From contig JAATGW010000809.1 of assembly GCA_015654495.1 (NCBI GenBank), positions 1 to 6,314 on the forward strand: 6,314 bases of DNA, read 5' to 3'. Shown one piece after another: positions 1 through 5,846 of this stretch. The first letter of the stretch is position 1, and every line of letters starts with the position of its first letter. A program made the position numbers and the translations under genes. A model generated the notes under the pieces. That model was not told the origin of the DNA. It ran no database searches and worked only from the letters and a program-made list of their open reading frames with translations. Origin of the DNA: Chitinophagales bacterium (GTDB taxonomy: Bacteria > Bacteroidota > Bacteroidia > Chitinophagales > Chitinophagaceae).

Positions 1-32
1 AGTACTCGAAAAGACGATGGATGAAAGCTATG

Positions 33-67
33 GAAGCAAGAAGTACGAAGGACGAAGTTCGAAGTAA
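33..67. repeat. GAAGNNN heptamer array, 5 copies
   Basis: Five perfect seven-base periods start at 33, 40, 47, 54 and 61, each GAAG plus three variable bases (CAA, TAC, GAC, TTC, TAA). The last copy is also the start of the first A unit. Bases 1-32 ahead of it are similar in composition but not in register, and I see nothing else in them. Confidence 0.85.
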
Positions 68-142
68 AAGGCAAATACAATTGTGGTTTTTTAGTTCCGT
101 AGGAACGATGATCTTATAGCCCAGGATTTCAATCCTGGGTAT
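61..142. repeat. Repeat unit A1
   Basis: The first hairpin is GTTCC/GGAAC around GTA at 94-106. The second palindrome has arms CCCAGGAT (120-127) and ATCCTGGG (132-139) around TTCA, an eight-pair stem, preceded by ATAG at 116-119. The unit differs from A2 at about three positions, all in the spacer before the first hairpin. It is followed by three GAAGNNN heptamers (143-163), the last opening unit B1. Confidence 0.85.
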
Positions 143-156
143 GAAGGACGAAGGAC

Positions 157-244
157 GAAGTAAAAGACAAAACAGCCAATTCAATAGCGTTTTCTTAGTT
201 CTGAAAGGACGTAATACAATAGCCCGGGGTGCAAGCCCGGGTAA
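157..244. repeat. Repeat unit B1
   Basis: The opening GAAGTAAAAG is shared with the A units, followed by a B-specific spacer. The first hairpin, GTTCT/AGGAC around GAA (198-210), needs one G-T pair. The palindrome at 223-241 has outer arms CCCGGG and CCCGGG. It is preceded by ATAG. One base is missing relative to the perfect version in B2. Confidence 0.85.
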
Positions 245-326
245 GAAGTAAAAGGCAAATACAATTGGGGTATTTCAGTTCCGTAGGAACGATGATCTTA
301 TAGCCCAGGATTTCAATCCTGGGTAT
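245..326. repeat. Repeat unit A2
   Basis: This is a near copy of A1. The first hairpin GTTCC/GGAAC lies at 278-290 and the palindrome with arms CCCAGGAT and ATCCTGGG at 304-323. One extra heptamer, GAAGTAC (327-333), joins it to B2. Confidence 0.85.
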
Positions 327-333
327 GAAGTAC

Positions 334-422
334 GAAGTAAAAGACAAAACAGCCAATTCAATAGCGTTTTCTTAGTCCTGAAAGGACGTAATACAATAGC
401 CCGGGGCGCAAGCCCCGGGTAA
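334..422. repeat. Repeat unit B2
   Basis: This is the best-formed copy of the B type. The first hairpin is GTCCT/AGGAC around GAA (375-387). The palindrome has arms CCCGGGGC (400-407) and GCCCCGGG (412-419) closing a GCAA loop, an eight-pair stem with a GNRA-type tetraloop. The base that makes the first hairpin fully Watson-Crick differs from B1. Confidence 0.85.
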
Positions 423-506
423 GAAGTAAAAGGCAAATACAATCGTGGTTTTTGTAGTTCCGTAGGAACGATGAATATTGTAGCGCAGGGTGTAAACCCT
501 AGGTAC
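423..506. repeat. Repeat unit A3
   Basis: The first hairpin GTTCC/GGAAC lies at 457-469 and GTAG at 480-483. The second palindrome is AGGGT/ACCCT around GTAA (487-500). Its outer pairs are lost by a C-to-G change that A4 shares. Its first 68 bases are identical to A4. Confidence 0.85.
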
Positions 507-541
507 GAAGTTCGAAGGCCGACGGCCGAAGTTCGAAGTAA
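507..541. repeat. GAAGNNN heptamer array, 5 copies
   Basis: Five in-register heptamers start at 507, 514, 521, 528 and 535, with variable triplets TTC, GCC, GCC, TTC and TAA. The third copy reads GACG instead of GAAG. This is the longest joint between units and accounts for most of the 112-bp A3-to-A4 spacing. Confidence 0.85.
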
Positions 542-615
542 AAGGCAAATACAATCGTGGTTTTTGTAGTTCCGTAGGAACGATGAATATTGTAGCGCAG
601 GGCGCAAGCCCTGGG
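535..615. repeat. Repeat unit A4
   Basis: The first hairpin GTTCC/GGAAC lies at 569-581. The palindrome CAGGGC (598-603) and GCCCTG (608-613) closes a GCAA loop and is preceded by GTAG (592-595). It abuts the truncated A unit without the usual spacer or heptamers. Confidence 0.85.
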
Positions 616-660
616 ACCGTAGGAACGGTGAATATTGTAGCCCGGATTTTAACCCGCAGA
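616..660. repeat. Truncated repeat unit A5
   Basis: Only the hairpin portion of an A unit is present. ACCGT/ACGGT around AGGA (616-629) replaces the GTTCC/GGAAC hairpin. GTAG follows at 637-640, then a decayed palindrome at about 641-656 whose arms no longer match fully. It marks the gene-proximal end of the array. Confidence 0.7.
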
Positions 661-689
661 AAAACACCATCAGAAATTAAAAAGACCAA

Positions 690-738
690 TTGAACACTCA
701 GCGTCTCACGTTAAACTCTGAACATTAAACTTTAAACT
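690..738. repeat. YTNARCN heptamer array ahead of the GMC gene
   Basis: Seven seven-base periods run in register from 690 to 738. The four at 711-738 are clear (three TTAAACT copies and one CTGAACA), the first (TTGAACA, 690-696) is clear, and the two between are degenerate. The sixth base is C in all seven. The array ends six bases before the ATG at 745, so any promoter or leader of this gene must overlap it. No TAnnTTTG box at a convincing spacing is visible. Confidence 0.65.
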
Positions 739-744
739 AAAAAG

Positions 745-2415
745 ATGCCGGAAACAAATCAGTTTGATGCCATTGTTGTAGGATCAGGAATCAGCGGCGG
801 ATGGGCCGCAAAAGAGCTTTGTGAAAAAGGACTAAAAACAGTTTTGCTGGAGCGTGGCCGGCCGGTGGAACATCGCAAAGATTACACTACAGCCACCCTC
901 GATCCATGGCAATTTCCTCATGCCGGAATGTTGACACCTGAAGAAAAAGAAAAGCATCATATACAGATACGTCACTATTCAATCCATGAAGACAACAAAC
1001 ATTTCTACGTAAACGACAAGGAAAATCCATACACAGAAAAGCAGCGCTACGATTGGGTACGTGCCGATGTGCTGGGCGGCCGCTCGTTGCTATGGGCGAG
1101 AATGAGTTTTCGCTGGAGCGATCTCGACTTTGAAGCAAATATGAAAGATGGCCATGGTGCAGACTGGCCTATACGTTACCGTGACCTGGCGCCATGGTAT
1201 GAGTACGTTGAAAAGTTTGTTGGTATCAGTGGAAAAGCGGAAGGCCTGCCGCATTTACCCGACAGTGCTTTTCAGGCACCGATGCCGATGAATTGTGCTG
1301 AAGAATATGTAAAAGGAAAAATAGAAGCCAGTTTTCCTGAAATAAAAATGATCATGGGTCGTGCGGCAAATCTCACTCAGAAACTGCCAGGCAGGGATGC
1401 ATGCCAGTTCCGGAATCTCTGTCATCGTGGCTGTCCGTTCGGAGCTTATTTCAGCACACAATCTTCCACCTTACCGGCGGCAATGAACACGGGAAATCTC
1501 ACCGTTAAAACAAATTCGCTCGTGAACAGAGTGATCTATGATGAGAAAAAAGGAAAGGCTACAGGTGTTGAAGTAGTAGATACAGAAACCGGAAAAACAA
1601 CTGAATATTTTGCAAAAGTAATTTTTCTGAATGCAGCAACACTTGCTACCACCTTCATTCTGCTCAACTCAACCAGCTCCAGATTTGAAAACGGCCTGGG
1701 CAATAACAATGATATTGTTGGCAGATACCTTATGGATCATCACAAAAGTGGGAATGTTTCCGGTCGTGTTGAGGGTTTTGATGACAAGTATTATTTTGGT
1801 CGTCGTCCCATCGGCATCTTTATTCCAAAATTCAGAAATGTGACTACTCCGAGTAAGGAATTTTTACGCGGCTACAATTGCCAGGGTGGCGCTTCACGCG
1901 GACGCAACGGTGGCAATGGTTCCATAGGTGCCGAATTCAAAACATCAATATTGGAAGCCGGTCAGTGGCGGTTCGGACTCACCGGTTTTGGAGAGTGTCT
2001 TCCCTATGCTGAAAACAAGGTAACACTTAACAAAGACCTCAAAGATAAATTCGGTCGTCCTACACTTACAATTGATTGCAGCTTTAAAGAAAACGAAAAG
2101 AAAATGCGCGAAGACGCTATTAATACCATGCAGGAAATGATGACCACAATTGGTTTGAAAGATGTAAGGGCTGAAGGCAGTATGTCGTTTCCCGGCAACG
2201 CCAATCATGAAATGGGCACAGCAAGAATGGGAAAAGATCCAAAAACTTCTGTACTCAATAAATGGAACCAGATGCATGAAGTAAAGAACGTATTCATTAC
2301 CGATGGTTCATGCATGGCTTCAATTGCAAGTGTAAATCCATCCCTCACATTTATGGCACTTACTGCCCGGGCTGTTGACTATGCAGTAAGAGAAATGAAA
2401 AAAAACAATATATAA
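745..2415 (+). CDS. GMC-family FAD oxidoreductase, possible [3Fe-4S] dehydrogenase subunit
   Basis: This 556-residue flavoenzyme probably oxidises an alcohol, sugar or sugar acid; the substrate cannot be read from sequence. The N-terminal Rossmann fold has GSGISGG at 13-19 and LLERG at 34-38, where Glu36 should bind the FAD ribose. GGRSLLW (111-117) matches the GMC flavin-contact motif. The C-terminal part has the catalytic pair His488 (NHEMGTARMG) and Asn531 (NPSLT) and a FAD-binding VFITDGS at 516-522. Cys220, Cys226 and Cys230 form C-x5-C-x3-C, which as I recall is the ligand spacing of the [3Fe-4S] cluster in bacterial FAD glucose dehydrogenases and gluconate 2-dehydrogenase-like enzymes. 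There is no signal peptide; relatives of that group are exported with a small Tat-targeted partner, which is not seen here. The start is supported by an A-rich leader and by FAD motif placement. Family confidence is high, cluster and substrate less so. Confidence 0.93.
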   Translation: MPETNQFDAIVVGSGISGGWAAKELCEKGLKTVLLERGRPVEHRKDYTTATLDPWQFPHAGMLTPEEKEKHHIQIRHYSIHEDNKHFYVNDKENPYTEKQRYDWVRADVLGGRSLLWARMSFRWSDLDFEANMKDGHGADWPIRYRDLAPWYEYVEKFVGISGKAEGLPHLPDSAFQAPMPMNCAEEYVKGKIEASFPEIKMIMGRAANLTQKLPGRDACQFRNLCHRGCPFGAYFSTQSSTLPAAMNTGNLTVKTNSLVNRVIYDEKKGKATGVEVVDTETGKTTEYFAKVIFLNAATLATTFILLNSTSSRFENGLGNNNDIVGRYLMDHHKSGNVSGRVEGFDDKYYFGRRPIGIFIPKFRNVTTPSKEFLRGYNCQGGASRGRNGGNGSIGAEFKTSILEAGQWRFGLTGFGECLPYAENKVTLNKDLKDKFGRPTLTIDCSFKENEKKMREDAINTMQEMMTTIGLKDVRAEGSMSFPGNANHEMGTARMGKDPKTSVLNKWNQMHEVKNVFITDGSCMASIASVNPSLTFMALTARAVDYAVREMKKNNI

Positions 2416-2423
2416 GCGCTTAT
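2412..2423. other. 12-bp perfect palindrome over the GMC stop codon
   Basis: ATAAGCGCTTAT is a perfect inverted repeat with no loop. It contains the TAA stop of the GMC gene (2413-2415) and overlaps the first bases of the putative promoter box of the next gene. It could be an operator half-site pair, but it may also be chance. There is no T-run for a terminator. Confidence 0.4.
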
Positions 2424-2428
2424 CTTCG
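2421..2428 (+). promoter_or_regulatory. Putative -7 box (TATCTTCG) of the IMPase gene
   Basis: TATCTTCG matches the Bacteroidota -7 consensus TAnnTTTG at all but one position and ends four bases before the ATG at 2433. The same geometry precedes thiL. A TTG-type -33 element at the usual distance is not evident. If used, transcription would begin at or near the start codon. Confidence 0.45.
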
Positions 2429-2432
2429 CGGC

Positions 2433-3206
2433 ATGCTGATAAACACATTAAAAAGAGCTGCCCGCGAAGCTGGTTTACTCATGAAATCGGAAATGGATTC
2501 CGATTTTAAAATTCATAACAAGGAAGGAATTAATAATCTCGTAACGGAAGTAGATCATGCTTCTGAAAAACTCATCATGTCCATCATCGCTGAATCATTT
2601 CCGGATCATTTTATCCTGAGTGAAGAAGTCGGGGAAATTGTGATGGACTCGGAATATAAGTGGGTGATTGATCCCATCGATGGCACTGTAAATTTCGCAA
2701 ACGGCATTCCTATCTGTTGTGTTAGTATAGGTGTGGAATACCAGGGTAAAATGATACTGGGCGCTATTTATAATCCTTTTCTGGAAGAATTTTATTTCGC
2801 TGAGAAATCCAAAGGATCCACACTCAACGAGAAACCGATCCATGTAAGCAGAAAAGAGGAAGTAATTAAATCATGTCTTGTAACAGGATTTCCCTATACT
2901 TATCTGGATGAACCAAATGGTCCGCTTGAAGTATTCAGTAAGCTCATACGGAAAGGCGTACCTGTAAGAAGGCTGGGCTCCGCAGCGATGGACCTGGCCT
3001 GGGTTGCCGCCGGAAGGTTTGATGGGTTTTATGAGCACAAACTAAATGCCTGGGACAGCGCCGCGGGATTTATTCTCGTGGAAGAAGCTGGTGGCAGGGT
3101 TTCTGATTTTAATGGAGACGTTTATTCGCCTTATCAACCTCATATCGTTGCTACCAACGGACTCATACATGATGAACTGCTTAAATGGGTTAATGGAACT
3201 ATTTAA
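2433..3206 (+). CDS. suhB: Inositol monophosphatase family phosphatase
   Basis: This 257-residue Mg2+-dependent phosphatase of the IMPase/SuhB family is likely cytoplasmic and dephosphorylates inositol monophosphate or related sugar phosphates. The metal-binding set is complete: Glu65 in SEEVGE, Asp80 and Asp83 in WVIDPIDGT (77-85), and Asp208 in AWDSAAG (206-212). The N-terminal TEVD (38-41) is also typical. Length is close to E. coli SuhB (about 267). It starts 17 bp after the GMC gene, so co-transcription is possible, but a promoter-like box lies directly before its ATG. The family also contains enzymes acting on histidinol phosphate, fructose bisphosphate, NADP or PAP, and sequence alone does not exclude these. 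The symbol is a family-level assignment. No ribosome binding site is visible. Confidence 0.9.
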   Translation: MLINTLKRAAREAGLLMKSEMDSDFKIHNKEGINNLVTEVDHASEKLIMSIIAESFPDHFILSEEVGEIVMDSEYKWVIDPIDGTVNFANGIPICCVSIGVEYQGKMILGAIYNPFLEEFYFAEKSKGSTLNEKPIHVSRKEEVIKSCLVTGFPYTYLDEPNGPLEVFSKLIRKGVPVRRLGSAAMDLAWVAAGRFDGFYEHKLNAWDSAAGFILVEEAGGRVSDFNGDVYSPYQPHIVATNGLIHDELLKWVNGTI

Positions 3207-3256
3207 TGCCTGGTAAATTGTATCTGCAGGCAGGCTCAAAATGATCTGTATTTTCT

Positions 3257-4555
3257 ATGTTGAAAATTGCCTTCGCCGTTGTCTTCTGTTTTTTTGCAAT
3301 TATTGCAACTGGTCAGACTTCGATGTATAAATCGGATGCAGAAACCCTGTATAATTTACTGAAGTCAACGCCTTCATATAAGGATCAGATCCGCGGCGCA
3401 AAAGAAAAAGCCTATGATAGTCTTTATCAAACGGTGAGAAATGATACGCTGAATATTTCCGGCAGCTTTGATTATTATTTCAGACTTCTGAGGTTGTTTT
3501 TTCCTATCCGCGACAATCATCTCGGCTTTTATCAAATACCTGTTACTGCCATCGCGGAAAAAGATTATAATAACGAAAAATTAGTAGGTCTGTACAGGCA
3601 GCACCCATCATTAAAGAATTACCCTCGTGTAAATTTGAATATCGATTCATTGCGAAATGAGCTTACAAAAAAACCAAAGGATTCAATTGAAGGCCTGTAT
3701 TTTTTCGGGACAATATTTGAAGTTGGTTTATTCCGTAGTAATAAAAATGGTGAATACACCGGATCGATAATTCATTCGACTGTCCCACAATGGCAAAAAG
3801 GCGAAATTTCAATAAGGCTTTTTGAATATGAACCTGGATTTTTTAAAGCGGTGTATGCTGATCCGCTTTTTAAAAATCTTCTTTTATATAGCAATGAGAA
3901 GTTTGTTAACCATTCCCTGATCAACTCTCATTTCTATAGTCTGAATGGAGAGCTTTTTTATAAGAAAGATACACTGACGCATGACTTCTCACGAATTCCT
4001 CAAACTCAAACAATATTTGAATTTAAAAAACTGATTCCTGAAATTCAGTATCTGCGTCTCGGTAGTTTTCAGGCCAACAGCGAAAACGAAAAACTATCAA
4101 TTGATTTCTATAATAAGATAAAAGATTCCCTGGTTTCTCCCAACCTGATTGTTGATTTACGGGACAATAATGGCGGCGCATTTAAAATTTCCTACAGATT
4201 TTTTACACTGATCAGGCAGTTTGCAAGAGATCGCAAAGTGTTTGTTCTGATCAACAACGGTACCATGAGCCAGGGTGAGATTTTTACTTTGCAGCTGAGC
4301 GCTCTCGCCAATGTGACCGTACTTGGCCAGACTTCCCGCGGCACAATTGCCTATGGTAGTAATGAGGGAAAAACAGGCAAACTAGCGGGCGGAAGCATTG
4401 AGGTTTATCTCACTGATATGCGCGACACCGGCAATTATTTTAAATATGAAAGCTATGGGGTGACCCCGGCGGTAATATTGAACCCTCAAAAAGACTGGAT
4501 AGAACAGACTATTCAATATATTAATATTCCTCCAGCCAAAGCTGTAGGCAATTGA
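3257..4555 (+). CDS. Secreted S41-family (tricorn-type) serine peptidase
   Basis: This 432-residue protein has a cleavable signal peptide: Lys3, then a hydrophobic core to about residue 17, and likely cleavage near ATGQ (17-20). An N-terminal helical part ends in PIRDNHLGF (83-91), where His88 takes the place of the catalytic His of S41B enzymes. Residues 145-250 are rich in beta-strand and aromatic residues and include a W-x-x-GE element (179-183) rather than a recognisable PDZ domain. The peptidase core follows: LIVDLRDNNGG (297-307), the nucleophile Ser338 in GTMSQGE (335-341), and YESYGVTP (397-404) with Glu398 about 60 residues on, as in tricorn protease. The triad therefore looks intact, arguing for an active periplasmic or secreted peptidase of unknown substrate. 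It starts 50 bp after the IMPase gene. A TATTTTCT directly before the ATG is a poor promoter match. Confidence 0.85.
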   Translation: MLKIAFAVVFCFFAIIATGQTSMYKSDAETLYNLLKSTPSYKDQIRGAKEKAYDSLYQTVRNDTLNISGSFDYYFRLLRLFFPIRDNHLGFYQIPVTAIAEKDYNNEKLVGLYRQHPSLKNYPRVNLNIDSLRNELTKKPKDSIEGLYFFGTIFEVGLFRSNKNGEYTGSIIHSTVPQWQKGEISIRLFEYEPGFFKAVYADPLFKNLLLYSNEKFVNHSLINSHFYSLNGELFYKKDTLTHDFSRIPQTQTIFEFKKLIPEIQYLRLGSFQANSENEKLSIDFYNKIKDSLVSPNLIVDLRDNNGGAFKISYRFFTLIRQFARDRKVFVLINNGTMSQGEIFTLQLSALANVTVLGQTSRGTIAYGSNEGKTGKLAGGSIEVYLTDMRDTGNYFKYESYGVTPAVILNPQKDWIEQTIQYINIPPAKAVGN

Positions 4556-4597
4556 AACATCTGTCTGCACAACAGCAAATTTGCTTGCCTCCTGCCC

Positions 4598-4663
4598 GAA
4601 AAAGAAAGAGAAAGAAGAAAGAGGAGTAACAGTAACAGAAAACAGAAAGAGAAAGAGTAAAAG
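4598..4663 (+). repeat. Purine-rich low-complexity tract
   Basis: Bases 4598-4626 are an uninterrupted 29-base purine run, and the tract continues purine-rich to 4663. A 13-base word, AGAAAGAGAAAGA, occurs at 4603-4615 and again at 4644-4656, and TAACAG is repeated in tandem between them. It follows the end of the S41 gene by about 40 bp. No open frame, terminator or RNA gene is seen. Such tracts can form triplex or R-loop structures, but nothing here shows that this one does. Confidence 0.6.
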
Positions 4664-4674
4664 ATTTTTTAATG

Positions 4675-4765
4675 CCCCTGCCCACTAAATCCCTATCCAC
4701 TCCTCCTGACTCCTTACTCCTGCCTCCTGCCTTGCTCATTGCTCGCCACTCCCACCTATTCACTA
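4675..4765 (+). repeat. Pyrimidine-rich heptamer array upstream of thiL
   Basis: Thirteen seven-base periods can be laid in register from 4675 to 4765. The core at 4703-4730 has four nearly perfect copies of CTCCTKM. Flanking copies are degenerate and tend toward NNYNCTM, such as TCCACTC (4696-4702), GCCACTC (4745-4751) and TTCACTA (4759-4765). The last copy runs into the thiL -7 box. An 11-base word, TGCCTCCTGCC, occurs at 4721-4731 and also at 4586-4596, before the purine tract. The core is certain, the full extent less so. Confidence 0.6.
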
Positions 4766-4771
4766 TTTTTG
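4764..4771 (+). promoter_or_regulatory. Putative -7 box (TATTTTTG) of thiL
   Basis: TATTTTTG is an exact match to the Bacteroidota -7 consensus TAnnTTTG and ends four bases before the thiL ATG at 4776. TTG at 4739-4741 could act as a -33 element at a 22-base spacing, slightly long. The distance implies a transcript starting at or next to the ATG, that is, leaderless thiL mRNA. Confidence 0.6.
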
Positions 4772-4775
4772 CACC

Positions 4776-5810
4776 ATGAGCCGCACGGAAATTTCAGAAT
4801 TTGGTGAATTCGGACTGATTCATCACCTCACAAAAAATATTGAACTGCAGAACGTTTCTTCCATCATCGGTGTAGGTGATGATGCCGCGGTTATTGATCA
4901 TTTTGGAAAACAGACTGCAATTACAACTGATCTGCTTATTGAAGGTGTCCATTTTGACCTTATGTATACCCCGCTCAGGCATCTGGGATATAAAAGTGTG
5001 GTTGTGAATCTGAGTGATATTTATGCTATGAATGCAATTCCCACTCAGATTACTATGAGTATTGCAACCAGTAACCGCTTCAGTGTCGAAGCTCTGGATG
5101 AATTTTATGAAGGGGTATATGCAGCCTGCGAAAAATATGGCGTCGATCTGATTGGCGGTGACACTGCAGCATCCCAGAAAGGTTTTATAATTTCAGTTAC
5201 AGCGCTTGGTGAAGTAAATCCGGATAAAATTGTAAGAAGGAGCACTGCCGGCATCGGAGATCTTATTTGCTGCTCCGGCGATCTTGGAGCATCTTATCTC
5301 GGTTTGTTATTTCTGGAGCGGGAAAAGAAAATCTATCTTGAAAGTCCGGGAGTGCAGCCGGACCTGGAACAGGAGTCTTATGTAATCGGAAGGCTTCTTA
5401 AACCGGAAGCGAGAAAAGATATTGTGGAATTTTTTGAGGAAAAACAAATCATCCCGACTTCGATGATGGATATAAGCGATGGTTTGAGTTCGGAATTACT
5501 GCATATCTGTAAAGCCAGCGAATGCGGTTGTGTTATTTATGAAGAAAAAATTCCTGTGTCAGAAGAAACCCGTAAAGCTGCCTATAAATTTGAGATTGAC
5601 CCCACCGCCTGTGCTTTAAGCGGCGGCGAAGATTATGAATTGCTTTTCACCTTGCGTCAGGAAGACTATGAAAAAATAACTTTGCAGGAAAAAATAAGTG
5701 TAATAGGTTATATTACTGAAGCCGGCAAAGGTGAAACAATTATTACGAAAGCCGGCAACGCTCATCCCATAACTGCTCAGGGATGGAATGCTTTTAAAAA
5801 TAAAATATAA
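4776..5810 (+). CDS. thiL: Thiamine-monophosphate kinase
   Basis: ThiL phosphorylates thiamine monophosphate with ATP to give the cofactor thiamine diphosphate, the last step of de novo thiamine synthesis, in the cytoplasm. The 344-residue protein is normal length for Bacteroidota ThiL and shows the family motifs in order: GVGDDAAV (32-39), TTDLLIEGVHF (50-60), VNLSDIYAMNA (77-87), GGDT (127-130), MDISDGLSSEL (231-241) and SGGEDYELLF (282-291). The aspartates in these motifs bind Mg2+ and the nucleotide. No other thiamine gene is in the window, which is common for a housekeeping thiL. No TPP riboswitch is evident, and none would fit if the mRNA is leaderless. The ATG is preferred because the conserved GEFGLI region begins within ten residues of it. 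The gene is likely expressed from its own promoter after a 220-bp gap. Confidence 0.96.
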   Translation: MSRTEISEFGEFGLIHHLTKNIELQNVSSIIGVGDDAAVIDHFGKQTAITTDLLIEGVHFDLMYTPLRHLGYKSVVVNLSDIYAMNAIPTQITMSIATSNRFSVEALDEFYEGVYAACEKYGVDLIGGDTAASQKGFIISVTALGEVNPDKIVRRSTAGIGDLICCSGDLGASYLGLLFLEREKKIYLESPGVQPDLEQESYVIGRLLKPEARKDIVEFFEEKQIIPTSMMDISDGLSSELLHICKASECGCVIYEEKIPVSEETRKAAYKFEIDPTACALSGGEDYELLFTLRQEDYEKITLQEKISVIGYITEAGKGETIITKAGNAHPITAQGWNAFKNKI

Positions 5811-5846
5811 GTGCTCCGTTAACTCTGGAACAGGCCCGTTTTTAAC

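Larger units (their letters stand above)
33..660. repeat. Nested REP-like tandem repeat array (A-B-A-B-A-A-a)
   Basis: A noncoding array fills most of the gap before the first gene. Two related unit types alternate. Each begins GAAGTAAAAG and carries a short hairpin followed by a longer palindrome preceded by ATAG or GTAG. A units begin at 61, 245, 423 and 535; B units at 157 and 334; a truncated A begins near 616. Start-to-start distances are 96, 88, 89, 89 and 112 bp, part of the variation coming from GAAGNNN heptamers at the joints. A3 and A4 share 68 identical bases (423-490 and 535-602), and B1 and B2 differ at only about three positions, so duplication is recent. A GTAG-type tetranucleotide before a palindrome is the known layout of REP elements mobilised by RAYT (IS200-like Y1) transposases; no such transposase is in the window. 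REP identity is an inference. Confidence 0.9.

Noticed and set aside
33..660. CRISPR array
   Set aside because: Units are about 90 bp and differ in two types. The intervals between hairpins are themselves repeated, not unique spacers, and no cas gene is present.
61..660. Integron attC sites or a gene-cassette array
   Set aside because: There are no small open frames between the palindromes, no R-box/L-box core sites and no integrase; the units are too short to be cassettes.
275..689. Minus-strand open frames across the repeat array (about 131 and 105 codons)
   Set aside because: They translate the hairpin units, giving repeated peptide segments with no family resemblance. Frames stay open only because the repeats lack stops in that direction. 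No start signal supports them.
887..2277. Several minus-strand and alternate-frame open reading frames inside the GMC gene
   Set aside because: They lie wholly within a gene with clear family motifs, have no start context and show no recognisable domain.
3207..3232. Terminator after the IMPase gene
   Set aside because: TGCCTG and CAGGCA form only a six-pair stem with a 14-base loop and no following T-run.
4574..4585. Palindrome AGCAAATTTGCT downstream of the S41 gene
   Set aside because: It is perfect but only 12 bp, AT-centred, loop-free and in low-complexity DNA with no promoter nearby. Chance is an adequate explanation.
4521..4763. 80-codon minus-strand frame across the gap before thiL
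   Set aside because: It reads the purine/pyrimidine low-complexity tracts in reverse and encodes a compositionally skewed peptide without recognisable features.
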